The position numbers and the translations under genes were made by a program. The notes under the pieces were generated by a model, which was not told the DNA's origin, ran no database searches, and saw nothing but the letters and a program-made list of their open reading frames with translations. From Stomatobaculum sp. (GTDB lineage Bacteria; Bacillota_A; Clostridia; Lachnospirales; Lachnospiraceae): a DNA stretch of 21,981 nucleotides. Positions within the stretch are counted from its first letter, which is position 1, and each line of letters opens with the position of its first letter. Location of the stretch: assembly GCA_017449925.1 (NCBI GenBank), contig JAFSYO010000081.1, positions 1-21,981 of the forward strand. The letters are read 5' to 3'. Below, piece by piece: positions 7,165 through 14,882 of the stretch.

Positions 7165-7614
7165 TCAGTTCGTGACTTCCCCGGCTTCAATATGCTTTGT
7201 GCCGCTGATCTCCACCGCGCCGTCCACGCCGCCGATGGCCTTCAGTGTCTCCTCGGAAAGAGCGCCCTCATCCGCGGCGTTCGTGGAAGCTTCGATCGTC
7301 ACGTCTTTGAATCTGTGGCCGTTCTTCAGGAGCCTTCCGTAATGTCCCGTTCCCCTCACGGTGTCCAGGAAATAGTATTTCCCATAAGAGACAAAAACGC
7401 CGCTCAGCATGTCGCCGTTTTTGTCCAGAAGATACCAGTCTCCGTTCACTTCATCATGGATCCAGGCATCCCGCGCGTAACTTCCGTCATTCATCCTGTA
7501 GTGCCACACCTGGTTGCTGTCGATCTCCCAGTGGGGGCTGAAGGGGTCGGCGCCATAGGCGACAGTTGAAAAAGAGATGATCATCGCTAAGAGTAATGCC
7601 GCTTTTTTTAACAT
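7165..7614 (-). CDS. Secreted protein with cell-wall-binding (choline-binding-like) repeat
   Basis: This 149-residue protein starts with a clear signal peptide (MLKKAALLLAMIISFSTVAYGA, cleavage near residue 22). Residues about 28-80 hold aromatic repeat units of the cell-wall-binding type: W-H-Y-R-M-N-D-G-S, then W-Y-L-L-D-K-N-G-D-M and Y-G-K-Y-Y-F-L-D. Such units bind teichoic acid choline or other wall polymers in choline-binding proteins. The C-terminal part (about 95-149) is unlike the repeats and unassigned. I chose ATG 7614 because AAAGGAG lies 8 bp upstream and the signal peptide begins there. A near-consensus promoter precedes it. With so few repeats and no enzyme domain, a surface-associated accessory role is the most I would say. 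Confidence 0.78.
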   Translation of the reverse strand: MLKKAALLLAMIISFSTVAYGADPFSPHWEIDSNQVWHYRMNDGSYARDAWIHDEVNGDWYLLDKNGDMLSGVFVSYGKYYFLDTVRGTGHYGRLLKNGHRFKDVTIEASTNAADEGALSEETLKAIGGVDGAVEISGTKHIEAGEVTN

Positions 7615-7660
7615 AAGGATCTCCTTTCGTTCCGGAAATAATTCAAGGGTGTTTATATCA

Positions 7661-7689
7661 ATTATATGCAGGATAATGCCCGCAATCAA
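7661..7689 (-). promoter_or_regulatory. Promoter for the 7614-6658 pair
   Basis: The minus strand has -35 TTGATT (7689-7684), a 17-bp spacer and -10 TATAAT (7666-7661), ending about 46 bp before the start codon. The -35 lies immediately after the symporter stop codon, so this pair can be transcribed independently of the upstream genes. Confidence 0.72.
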
Positions 7690-8625
7690 TCATGTGCCGG
7701 GGTCTTCGATCTTCCTGAACACATTCGCCAGCAGCGCGCCGGATATATTGTGCCACACGGAAAACACAGCGCCGGGCACTGTCGCCATCGCAAGCCCTGG
7801 AAATGCCGTACCCGCGAGCGATGTGGCAAGACCCGAATTCTGCATCCCGATCTCTATGGCCAGCGCCTTCTTCTTGCTCATCGGAAGCCTGAGGGCCAGC
7901 CCCAAAACATATCCCGCGGCATATCCAAGAAGATTGTGGAGGATGATGACGGCAAAAATCTGAGCTCCGGTCGCAAAGATCCTTTCTGAATTATGAGATA
8001 CCACTGCGGTGACGATCAAAGTGATCGCTGTCACCGAGATCAGAGGCAGTATATCCGCCACCTTTTCCGTCTGCTTTTTCCACAGCCCGTTGATGATAAA
8101 TCCCAGGGCGATAGGAATAATGACCACCTTGATGATCGAAAGAAACATACTCATAACGTCCACTGTGACCGTGGTCTTAAGAAGGAGGTATGTAATGGCC
8201 GGCGTCAGAAAAGGCGCCAGCAGTGTGTTGACGCTGGTCATTCCGACAGAAAGGGCCACATCTCCCCTGCTAAGATACGTCATCACGTTGCTTGCGGTGC
8301 CTCCCGGACAGGTTCCCACCAGAACCACGCCGGCCAGAAGAGCCTCTTCCAGGGAAAACGCCTTGCCGAGGCAAAATGCCAGCAGCGGCATAATGGTGAA
8401 CTGGGCAGCGCAGCCGATCAGAATATCCTTCGGACGCTTGAAAACAATGGCAAAATCCTCCAGTTTCAGGGTAAGTCCCATTCCGAACATAACGATCATC
8501 AGCAAATAATTTACCCAGGAAGTCTGTATCCACAGACAAGTCTGCGGAGCAAACAGAGCAAGCGCCGCCACGACCAGAACAATAGCAGCCATATACTTTC
8601 CAACAAACTCGCTAACTCTTTTCAC
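7690..8625 (-). CDS. Bile acid:sodium symporter family (BASS) transporter
   Basis: This integral membrane protein has 311 residues and about nine or ten hydrophobic segments. Family signatures are present: the glycine-rich crossover segment VGTCPGGTASNVMTYLSRGD (about 102-121) followed by S-V-G-M-T-S-V-N-T, and EIGMQNSGLA near residue 258. Bacterial members use a sodium gradient to import organic anions such as bile acids, pantoate or other small carboxylates, so the family name does not prove bile acid transport. The start is GTG, supported by GGAGGGG about 5 bp upstream. A short leader with an imperfect stem-loop separates it from the previous gene. The neighbours give no clear substrate clue. 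Confidence 0.92.
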   Translation of the reverse strand: MKRVSEFVGKYMAAIVLVVAALALFAPQTCLWIQTSWVNYLLMIVMFGMGLTLKLEDFAIVFKRPKDILIGCAAQFTIMPLLAFCLGKAFSLEEALLAGVVLVGTCPGGTASNVMTYLSRGDVALSVGMTSVNTLLAPFLTPAITYLLLKTTVTVDVMSMFLSIIKVVIIPIALGFIINGLWKKQTEKVADILPLISVTAITLIVTAVVSHNSERIFATGAQIFAVIILHNLLGYAAGYVLGLALRLPMSKKKALAIEIGMQNSGLATSLAGTAFPGLAMATVPGAVFSVWHNISGALLANVFRKIEDPGT

Positions 8626-8641
8626 ACTTTCCCCTCCAAAT

Positions 8642-8672
8642 TAACCCTGGCTTCCGACCCGTATCCAGGTTA
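8642..8672 (-). other. Imperfect stem-loop in the leader of the BASS transporter
   Basis: TAACCCTGG (8642-8650) pairs with CCAGGTTA (8665-8672) with one bulged base and a 14-base loop. It lies between the stop of the upstream gene and the GTG start. No T-tract follows, so it is not a classical terminator. It could be an mRNA-processing or stabilising hairpin. Confidence 0.35.
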
Positions 8673-8693
8673 TATCTCACCTCAGGGCCTTTT

Positions 8694-9509
8694 TTAAAAG
8701 CCAAAAAAATCACGCAGGCCGGGGAATCCGGCAAGTTCCTCTCGTCCGAATCCGTACTCCTTGGCGGGGTAACGCTCCGTCAGCTGGTCCAGGAACTGCT
8801 CAAAGCTTCCGCTGAACCATTCAGAGGGAAGCGAAAAAGAATTACCCGCTCCATCCCAGTGACCTGTACCTCCCGGCCATCCCGCCTGAACCTCCAGCGA
8901 AAAGGTCCCGTCTTCTTTCTTCTGAAAGGCGTAGCGTTCCAGGCGTTCCTGCCGCTCCGGCTGACCGAGCATCCGCCAGTTCTTCACTTTCTGGAAATCA
9001 TACACCAGAAAAGTTTTGACGATGCGGCTCCCCGCCGGCCGGATCGGAGCCGCCAGAGATCTTCTCACCGCTGCAAAACATTCAGCAGGCACTCCCTCCG
9101 GGACCAGGACCTCCCCCAGCCGTTTCAGAATATCAAAGAGAAAGTTCACCTTGGGGTATCCCTTCTTCCCTTTGATGTACTCAAGATCGACCCCCTGATA
9201 GGCGATCATGTGTCCGTCTCCGGCAAAAAAGAAGTCATAGATATAAGTGCCGCCCCAGTTCTCAGCCGGCTTTTCGATGCTGCCCAAATGGTACAGCTGC
9301 TCCTCCTCCAGAATTCCCCTTACTTTCTCTATTGCTCCGGGGCTCGGCGAAAGAAAGAGGTCCGGTCCATCCGGATCCTTCCTGGTCTTCTCCGTGCGGT
9401 AAAAAACCGCGTTCCCCTGTTTCAGGATCAGCAGCTGCCGGCGGGGATCATCGCTCCAGGAGCTGCGGATCTCATAGCGCAGGAGAACATTGTCATTTTC
9501 ATAAGTCAT
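8694..9509 (-). CDS. Hypothetical protein
   Basis: This soluble protein has 271 residues, no signal peptide and no membrane segment, and it belongs to no family I recognise. It is rich in aromatics and charged residues, with segments such as WGGTYIYDFFFAGDGHMIAY and a C-terminal GLRDFFGF. I placed the start at ATG 9509, with AAAAGGAG 12 bp upstream; a TTG at 9521 would leave no spacing from the same site. It begins 38 bp after the sfsA stop with no terminator between, so it may be the last gene of the long central array. Function unknown. Confidence 0.72.
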   Translation of the reverse strand: MTYENDNVLLRYEIRSSWSDDPRRQLLILKQGNAVFYRTEKTRKDPDGPDLFLSPSPGAIEKVRGILEEEQLYHLGSIEKPAENWGGTYIYDFFFAGDGHMIAYQGVDLEYIKGKKGYPKVNFLFDILKRLGEVLVPEGVPAECFAAVRRSLAAPIRPAGSRIVKTFLVYDFQKVKNWRMLGQPERQERLERYAFQKKEDGTFSLEVQAGWPGGTGHWDGAGNSFSLPSEWFSGSFEQFLDQLTERYPAKEYGFGREELAGFPGLRDFFGF

Positions 9510-9547
9510 ATCTGTCTGCAACTCCTTTTGTCAAAAGGCAAGATACT

Positions 9548-10255
9548 TTACTGTCCACCAGAAAAGTCAGGTGTTTCAACCAACTGTATGCTGTCCGCCT
9601 CTACGTGACACCCGTAATAAGCGATCTGCACGCCGGCTTCCGCGGCGCGGGCAAGTGCCTGTCCGAATTCCGGCTGTGTGCCGTCATTCGGGAATACCGT
9701 ATGGATCCCGTTCATCTGGATCACGAAGGCGATCTGGCAGTGATACCCCTCTTTTACAGCTGCAGCCAGTTCATTCAGATGCTTCACGCCTCTTTCCGTA
9801 GGCGCATCCGGGAACAGTCCGATTCCCTTCTTCAGATCCGCTGCCAGCGTGCATCCCTTCACTTCCGTGAGGTATTTTACTCCCTGACGTTCCATATAGA
9901 AATCGAACCGGGAATCCCCGTAAGTATATTCCGGCTTTACAACATCGTAGTCCATGCTCATCAGCAGCTGCTTCATCAGCTGATTCGGCACAAGGCTGTC
10001 GATGTTGACCCATTTCAGTCCCGGCTTATAAACAGAGATCAGATCGTAGGCGGTTTTCCTGCCGGGATCGTCTGATCTCTGGAGCATGACCTTTGCCTCC
10101 GGGACCAGCAGTTCCCGCAGACGTCCCGTATTTTTGACATGGACTGTCTCCTGCTGCCCGCCGATCATCACCTCCGCCGTAAAGCGGTTGTTTCTGCGCA
10201 CGAATTCAGCAGGTACAGTATTCTCATATTGAATGATGGGGGTTTTTCTGCTCAA
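9548..10255 (-). CDS. sfsA: SfsA family DNA/RNA nuclease
   Basis: SfsA was first named for sugar fermentation stimulation in E. coli; the family carries a PD-(D/E)XK nuclease fold with an N-terminal OB-like region. The 235-residue length is normal. Visible hallmarks are ENTVPAEFVRRNNRF (11-25), VKNTGRLRELL (40-50) and the putative nuclease residues Asp118 (SRFDFY), Glu131 and Lys133 (TEVKGCTL). The start is TTG at 10255, overlapping the TGA of yaaA and preceded by GGAAGGAAG, so the two are translationally coupled. Its position behind YaaA and the KptA/EVE/WYL group makes a nucleic-acid role plausible. Confidence 0.92.
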   Translation of the reverse strand: MSRKTPIIQYENTVPAEFVRRNNRFTAEVMIGGQQETVHVKNTGRLRELLVPEAKVMLQRSDDPGRKTAYDLISVYKPGLKWVNIDSLVPNQLMKQLLMSMDYDVVKPEYTYGDSRFDFYMERQGVKYLTEVKGCTLAADLKKGIGLFPDAPTERGVKHLNELAAAVKEGYHCQIAFVIQMNGIHTVFPNDGTQPEFGQALARAAEAGVQIAYYGCHVEADSIQLVETPDFSGGQ

Positions 10256-11004
10256 CGTTTCTTCCTTCCCGGAATTTCCGTCCTTACGAAAACATATTCA
10301 TGTTCAGAAGAGCGGCCCTCATCAAAATGGTACCCGCTCCAGGCGAAATCCTTGATCTGCTCCGGTTTCTCTGCATGGATCCCCGCCATGAACCGGACCA
10401 TCTCTCCCCGGGCTATTTTCGCGTATACGCCCTTCTGCACGATCTTCCCGCCCTCCGGTTCGCCGAAGACGCAGGTGATGTATCTATCTTCCGGCCGGAG
10501 ATACTTTTCGATGCACTTTGAGTATTCCTTTGACGCCAGATTGATGAGAATACGGCTCTCATCCATCACTTCCCGGTACAGGCTGTCGCCCCAGAACTCA
10601 TACAGGTTCTTATCCTTCGCGCCCATTTCCAGTCGATACGGCACCACACCATCCAGCGGCTTCACTACACCATAAAAACCCGACAGGATCCGAAGATGCT
10701 CCTGTACATATTCGTACTGGCCGTCCTCGAATACCGCCGGCGCCATATAGGTGTACTGGATCCCGTTATATGCCAGCAGAGCCGGCGTGAGATTCTTCCG
10801 AAGATCCATATTTGCAAACCGCTCGGCGTTCTGCCGGGCGATCTTGTCGTTACAGGCCCACAGTTTCTTCTGCTCATCGTAGGAAAGGTTTCTGATCCAT
10901 TCCTTCAGGATCTCCGCTTTCTCCAGAAATACCGGCATTTCCTTGCAGGAAAAAGAATCCGTGTCCTCCTGCATCTGCTTCGCCGGAGAGATGATCATTC
11001 TCAT
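10252..11004 (-). CDS. yaaA: YaaA family peroxide stress protein (DUF328)
   Basis: This protein has 250 residues, full length for the family. It shows the signature start MRMIISPAKQM and further conserved blocks: LLAYNGIQYTYM, the LRILSGFYGVVKPLD block with PYRLEMG, INLASKEYSK, and MVRFMAGIHAEKPEQIKDF near the C-terminus. E. coli YaaA limits free iron and protects DNA and protein during hydrogen peroxide stress, and is reported to bind DNA; that is family knowledge, not visible here. The gene starts 15 bp after acylphosphatase and its stop overlaps the sfsA start. It fits a stress or nucleic-acid maintenance theme. Confidence 0.94.
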   Translation of the reverse strand: MRMIISPAKQMQEDTDSFSCKEMPVFLEKAEILKEWIRNLSYDEQKKLWACNDKIARQNAERFANMDLRKNLTPALLAYNGIQYTYMAPAVFEDGQYEYVQEHLRILSGFYGVVKPLDGVVPYRLEMGAKDKNLYEFWGDSLYREVMDESRILINLASKEYSKCIEKYLRPEDRYITCVFGEPEGGKIVQKGVYAKIARGEMVRFMAGIHAEKPEQIKDFAWSGYHFDEGRSSEHEYVFVRTEIPGRKKR

Positions 11005-11019
11005 ACTGTTTCTTCCTCT

Positions 11020-11298
11020 TCACATTCTGAATCCGCGCTCCTCCGGGTCCACGGGGAGGCGTTTCACATCCATCCTGTCTATCTGGACGTAGGTCCCTTG
11101 CTCGACCGCAAAGATCACTTGGTTGATCTGCTGCTCCGTCCCCTGGATCTCCATGATCACGGAACCATCGTACTCATTCCAGACCCAGCCGGTGCACCCG
11201 AAATGATTCGCCGCGTGATAAGCGCGATACCGGAACCCCACTCCCTGTACCCAACCGTAAAAAGTGATGCGCTTCCGGACGATTTCATTCTTTTCCAT
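11020..11298 (-). CDS. acyP: Acylphosphatase
   Basis: This small cytosolic enzyme hydrolyses acyl phosphates such as acetyl or carbamoyl phosphate. Its 92 residues match the usual size. The active-site loop GWVQGVGFRYR (15-25) supplies Arg23, and Asn41 lies in GWVWNEYDGSV, the two residues known to be catalytic in the family. The final GFRM resembles the conserved C-terminal GFxI/R. It lies 27 bp after the DUF434 gene and 15 bp before yaaA on the same strand. Acylphosphatases often sit in unrelated operons, so the context says little about its substrate. Confidence 0.95.
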   Translation of the reverse strand: MEKNEIVRKRITFYGWVQGVGFRYRAYHAANHFGCTGWVWNEYDGSVIMEIQGTEQQINQVIFAVEQGTYVQIDRMDVKRLPVDPEERGFRM

Positions 11299-11325
11299 TT
11301 AAAGTCCTTCCCGGCCAGCACCTCA

Positions 11326-12033
11326 TCACCATACCTGCAGCACCTGAAATTCCTTTCTCTTCACGCATTCCGCCGTCATGTTCACCCAGCTTCTGCACTG
11401 ATCCAGAATAATGGAATCGGAGGTGATCACCAGCTCCTTATCATACAGCGCCCGGTCCACATCCCTCAATATCTGGATGTCCAGACCGGTGATACCTTTC
11501 TCTTCTGCAACGTCCGCGATCTTTGCCTTCAGCCTTCCGGAGTTGGATACCGGCTGGTCCAGCAGGATGTTGATCTTCCCAACGCCGGCTTCCTTCAGGA
11601 CATCCAGCATCATCCCCACAGCTCCGTCAGTCTCCGGAATCAGCCGGTAGGTTCCCCGGAGGGCCGCAAGATCTCGGATCGTTCCGTCCATACACTGGAA
11701 AAGAATGGAGCCGCTCAGCAGCACCTCCAGCGTAATAATGGTATTGAAGCCATCCATCCAGACTTCCCGGCCCGCCAGTTGATCCAAAAAGACCTGCTTT
11801 TTCTTCCGTTCCGAAAGCTGCTGCTCCGATGCCACGCTTCTCATGACCGCAAGCCGCTGCCGCTCCGAGAGCAGAAAATGATTGCCCACAAAGGTAGCTG
11901 CCTGCTTCAGGTCGTAGCCCTCATTCAGCAGATACACGACGTGCCGGGACGCCTGTCCCATTTTATTAATCGCTTCCGAAGAGAAGTTTCTGTCGTCCTC
12001 CGGCACGTAACCACGTTTTGCGTCCACGATCAA
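11326..12033 (-). CDS. DUF434 domain protein
   Basis: This 235-residue protein matches the DUF434 family, known from archaea and Clostridia. The N-terminal helical part (about 10-65) has AINKMGQASRHVVYLLNEGY and LSERQRLAVMRS. The larger C-terminal domain (about 85-235) has DGFNTIITLEV, GTYRLIPET, ILLDQPVSNSGRLK and a late ITSDSIILDQC. The conserved Asp residues in the last strands could suggest a metal-binding or nuclease-like fold, but that is a guess. The start is TTG at 12033, overlapping the TGA of the Nudix gene and preceded by AGGAAGG; a GTG at 12027 is an alternative. The biochemical role is unknown. Confidence 0.82.
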   Translation of the reverse strand: MIVDAKRGYVPEDDRNFSSEAINKMGQASRHVVYLLNEGYDLKQAATFVGNHFLLSERQRLAVMRSVASEQQLSERKKKQVFLDQLAGREVWMDGFNTIITLEVLLSGSILFQCMDGTIRDLAALRGTYRLIPETDGAVGMMLDVLKEAGVGKINILLDQPVSNSGRLKAKIADVAEEKGITGLDIQILRDVDRALYDKELVITSDSIILDQCRSWVNMTAECVKRKEFQVLQVW

Positions 12034-12599
12034 TCATCCCTTCCTGCCTGCATCTCCCGCAGATAGTCCCTCAGCACCTTCAGCCCTGCCGGCGGCACAC
12101 AGAACCGATCCCTGCAGTGCTGGATATCTTCCCAAACCTGTTCCAAATCGAACCAGCGGACTTCATCCACTTCAGATTTCTGCAGCACTAACCCGCTGAT
12201 CTCCACCGGCTCCGAGTACACATACACTCTCGTGACCTCGTTGTCCCGGAACATCTTCCCGTGAAACTCTTTCTCGTACTGAATGCGGAAGATGCCGGCA
12301 TAATGAAGCTGTTCCGGCACCGCCTTGATTCCAAGCTCCTCCCGCAGTTCCCTTAACGCCGACGAAAGCGGCTCTTCCCCTGCCGGAATATGCCCGGCGG
12401 AAGATGTGTCGTAGAACCCGGGGTAGGATTCTTTTTCCATACTGCGCTTCTGCAGCAGGATGTCAAACCCGCTGCCGGACGGCCGCACCACCCATACATG
12501 GGCTGTGCGGTGCCGTATGCCATCCCTATGGGCAGCGCTCCGGGCCACTGTCTCCCCGACAGGCATGCCGTCAATATCAACAATATCCAGATATTCCAT
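12030..12599 (-). CDS. Nudix hydrolase, IDI/YfcD-like
   Basis: This Nudix protein cleaves a nucleoside diphosphate linked to another group, or belongs to the isopentenyl-diphosphate isomerase-like branch. The complete Nudix box is present at about residues 69-91 (G, five residues, E, seven residues, RELREELGI), so catalysis is expected. The N-terminal EYLDIVDIDGMPVGE with HRTAHVWVV is typical of the IDI/YfcD-like group, and the true substrate is unknown. I chose ATG 12599 (189 residues); a TTG two codons earlier at 12605 would overlap the stop of the GNAT gene by four bases. Its own stop overlaps the DUF434 start. It could conceivably act on ADP-ribose products of the upstream KptA, but that is speculation. 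Confidence 0.9.
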   Translation of the reverse strand: MEYLDIVDIDGMPVGETVARSAAHRDGIRHRTAHVWVVRPSGSGFDILLQKRSMEKESYPGFYDTSSAGHIPAGEEPLSSALRELREELGIKAVPEQLHYAGIFRIQYEKEFHGKMFRDNEVTRVYVYSEPVEISGLVLQKSEVDEVRWFDLEQVWEDIQHCRDRFCVPPAGLKVLRDYLREMQAGRDD

Positions 12600-12601
12600 A
12601 C

Positions 12602-13051
12602 TCAAGCCATCTTTTCCATGTAAACAAAGATCAGTTCGTCATTTACTGCCCTTTGATCAAACATCTTATACCCGATCTTCTCGTACAGACGTATATTGTC
12701 CTTGCTCCTGGTACTGGTGAACAGCTCGTATCGCTTATTCGGGAAATACTTCTCTATCTCCAGCAGAAGCATTTTTCCGTAACCTTTACGCCTGTGACCA
12801 GGATGGACCATAAGCTTTCCAATATACACCGTTCCCTGACTCTCCCTGGCCCGGACCGACCCGATGATTTTATTCTGCTCATCCGGCATCTTAAGGATGA
12901 TTCCCTGGTTGTATTCGCTGATCACTTCCTCAAGGGTCTGCTTCAGCGGCGGGATATCCCTGCTTCCAAACAAAGCTGCTTCGCTCTGATAGGCCAGGTA
13001 CTGCAGTTCCAGGATCTCCTGAAGGTCTTCTGCTTCGGCTTTAATGATCAT
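12602..13051 (-). CDS. GNAT family N-acetyltransferase
   Basis: This 149-residue single-domain acetyltransferase uses acetyl-CoA to acetylate an amine on a protein or small molecule. Motif A is clear: VYIGKLMVHPGHRRKGYGK at about 75-93, with RRKGYG forming the pyrophosphate loop. Motif B appears as NIRLYEKIGY at 119-128. The ATG at 13051 follows GGAGAGG. It lies 66 bp after the WYL regulator with no terminator, and its stop is joined to the Nudix start. No feature identifies the acceptor. Confidence 0.92.
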   Translation of the reverse strand: MIIKAEAEDLQEILELQYLAYQSEAALFGSRDIPPLKQTLEEVISEYNQGIILKMPDEQNKIIGSVRARESQGTVYIGKLMVHPGHRRKGYGKMLLLEIEKYFPNKRYELFTSTRSKDNIRLYEKIGYKMFDQRAVNDELIFVYMEKMA

Positions 13052-13117
13052 AGTATCCTCTCCTGTTTCGATAAAGAGCGCACTGATATCTTATCGCTGC
13101 AAAGCGCTGTTTTGACC

Positions 13118-14098
13118 TCAGCTTTCTGCCGCCCTCCGGGCCATCGCCTTGTACTCCTCCGCCACTTCCGCCGGGCTGGTGATCTTCATTGCGCCGTTCC
13201 ATCCGAACACCCAGCGGTAGAACGTGGGCGATGCACACACCTCGGCATTTACTCTGAAGTGGTCCTTGTCCGCGACCTCCGTCTTCACCTTCGGCCCGAA
13301 CTGGTCCACCACCCACTTCATCAGGTGGTTCTCGCAGAGAAGCTCCACCTCCACCGGCTCCTCCGTGTCGTACATGCGGAACACTGTCTTCGAGTACTCC
13401 GAAAGCTTCAGCTTTTTCGGCTTCGGGACCGCAGCCTGGTCCTTCAGGATGACCGGCTGGTCGGCAATGCGGTCCAGTCGGAAGTTCTGGATCTTTCCCC
13501 TGTTGTCGCTGTAAGCGATGCAGTAATAGTAGTCGCCGTCCCAGATAAGGGCGTAGGGACTCACCACATACCAGGCGCCGTCGTGGGCAAGGACGCGCCT
13601 CCTCTTATTGCTGTACTCCGTGTACTGGAAGGTGATCTTTACACCGAGGTTGATGGCATCGTTGATGGCGTCAACAATGTAATAGCCCTTCTCGTTCTCG
13701 GACTTCACCCGCCCCTCGGCCTTCAGGTTGCGGCGCAGCTTTGCGGCGCCGTACTTGCTGGTCAGAGTCATCAGCTTCGCCGTAAGCGCCTTGCTCTTCT
13801 TCTCCGTGATGAACTTGGAGGACGCCACCGCGTCCATCAGTACCTTCAGCTCCGGAACATCAAAGATGCTGCCGTCATGGTAGTACTTGTTCTGGGTGGA
13901 ATGGATCACCTCGATGTGCAGACCGCTCTTGTTCATGATCTCCAGGTCCTTGCCGATGGTGTTCCGGTTCACGTCCAGCTCATAGTTCTCCTTCAGTGCG
14001 CTGATCAGCTGGTTCGTGGTCAGCGTATGTTCCGCGTCTGTGTTCTGGATCAGGTACTGGTAAAGATAGAGCATTCTGTACTTGGTCTCGCCTTTCAT
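13118..14098 (-). CDS. WYL-domain transcriptional regulator
   Basis: This 326-residue regulator has an N-terminal winged helix-turn-helix (about 1-60, with TLTTNQLISALKENYELDVNRNTIGKDLEIM) and a WYL ligand-binding domain (about 140-215, with WYVVSPYALIWDGDYYYCIAYS and the basic FRLDRI). A C-terminal WCX-type region runs to the end (VELLCENHLMKWVVDQFG). WYL regulators often sense nucleic acids or nucleotides and control DNA-damage, phage-defence or CRISPR genes; that is family knowledge. The ATG at 14098 overlaps the stop of the MmcQ-EVE gene by four bases, so it is cotranscribed with KptA and MmcQ-EVE and probably autoregulates them. Confidence 0.93.
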   Translation of the reverse strand: MKGETKYRMLYLYQYLIQNTDAEHTLTTNQLISALKENYELDVNRNTIGKDLEIMNKSGLHIEVIHSTQNKYYHDGSIFDVPELKVLMDAVASSKFITEKKSKALTAKLMTLTSKYGAAKLRRNLKAEGRVKSENEKGYYIVDAINDAINLGVKITFQYTEYSNKRRRVLAHDGAWYVVSPYALIWDGDYYYCIAYSDNRGKIQNFRLDRIADQPVILKDQAAVPKPKKLKLSEYSKTVFRMYDTEEPVEVELLCENHLMKWVVDQFGPKVKTEVADKDHFRVNAEVCASPTFYRWVFGWNGAMKITSPAEVAEEYKAMARRAAES

Positions 14099-14859
14099 AG
14101 GGCCCCCTTACTTTTCGGTTTTTCCAGCGCGGCACTCAGGGAATAGGGAATCCCGCGCGGCCCCCGGACCGCATAAATGCCGTACTCTTTCTTCAGCACA
14201 TCGAAGGTGAACCGGTCCGCCGGGTACCGTTTCTGCAGCCTGATCCTCATCAGCTCCTTGATGGTCAGATACTTGCTTACATGCTTGTAAGGGATCCCGG
14301 TCTCCACCACCTTGCACTTGTACAGGATCGCCGAGACCGGCGCCCCCACATACATGAAGACCGTATCTCCCTGTTTGATCCCCGCCCCCTGCTTCCAGTT
14401 GATGATATCCGTGCTGTCAAAGGCGTGGACGATGTCAAAATACTTCGGGTTTGCCGGAACGATCCATTCCTTCGGCGGCCGGATCTTTTCCTTTTTCCTG
14501 GCGGATGCAGTCGCCAGAAAGCTCATATCGATCAGATCGAAGGCCCTCTCCTCCGGCACCGTATCGTCCAGCAGCACCGTGATCCAGTGCAGCTTGTTCA
14601 TGTGGTATGCCGGCATGATGCCGTCTTCCTGAATGATCATGTCCCTGAAGATCACATCATTGATCTTCAGGTTGATGGCATCGACCGCGCCGGGAGCCTT
14701 AAGTCCCAGCTTCTCCCTTTCCACCTCCATGACCAGCGCGAACCATTTTTTATTATCTGCGTGCCGGAAAACAGCGTGGCGGTCATACCTTTGCCACGGA
14801 TACTCGGGAAGCGTCTTATATTTCTTTTTGATGTAATCGAACACCATCTGCCGGTCCAT
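14095..14859 (-). CDS. MmcQ/YjbR-EVE domain fusion protein
   Basis: This 254-residue protein appears to be a two-domain fusion. Residues 1-125 match MmcQ/YjbR (a CyaY-like fold suspected of binding DNA), with the signature GIMPAYHMNKLHWITVLLD at 80-98. Residues 131-250 match the EVE (PUA-like) domain: EWIVPANPKYFD, INWKQG (Trp155), GDTVFMYVGAP and AILYKCKVVETGIP. EVE domains are thought to read modified bases in DNA or RNA, and many occur with restriction or toxin partners. There is no nuclease domain here. The ATG has GGAGGT 7 bp upstream. The gene lies 23 bp behind kptA and overlaps the WYL gene, making a compact three-gene unit. Confidence 0.88.
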   Translation of the reverse strand: MDRQMVFDYIKKKYKTLPEYPWQRYDRHAVFRHADNKKWFALVMEVEREKLGLKAPGAVDAINLKINDVIFRDMIIQEDGIMPAYHMNKLHWITVLLDDTVPEERAFDLIDMSFLATASARKKEKIRPPKEWIVPANPKYFDIVHAFDSTDIINWKQGAGIKQGDTVFMYVGAPVSAILYKCKVVETGIPYKHVSKYLTIKELMRIRLQKRYPADRFTFDVLKKEYGIYAVRGPRGIPYSLSAALEKPKSKGAL

Positions 14860-14882
14860 CTGCAGAACCTCCGTCCTGTTTT

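Noticed and set aside
7690..8625. Bile-acid metabolism cluster around the symporter
   Set aside because: No hydroxysteroid dehydrogenase or bai genes are adjacent; the family transports various organic anions.
8642..8672. Riboswitch or attenuator before the BASS transporter
   Set aside because: The leader is under 70 bp and the only stem is imperfect with no T-tract or conserved aptamer core; kept only as a stem-loop.
13041..13316. 91-codon minus-strand frame spanning the WYL end and the GNAT start
   Set aside because: It overlaps the WYL gene in another frame, is Gly/Arg-rich and low in complexity, and has no ribosome site.
12404..14146. Very long open frame on the plus strand (about 580 codons), and similar long plus-strand frames at 1501-2580, 2644-3765, 5356-6366 and 10696-12066
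   Set aside because: They lie antisense to well-recognised genes (GNAT, WYL, dehydrogenase, CdaR, polymerase, YaaA and others). Their translations have no family resemblance and are rich in His, Arg, Val and Leu, as expected from mirrored GC-biased codons.
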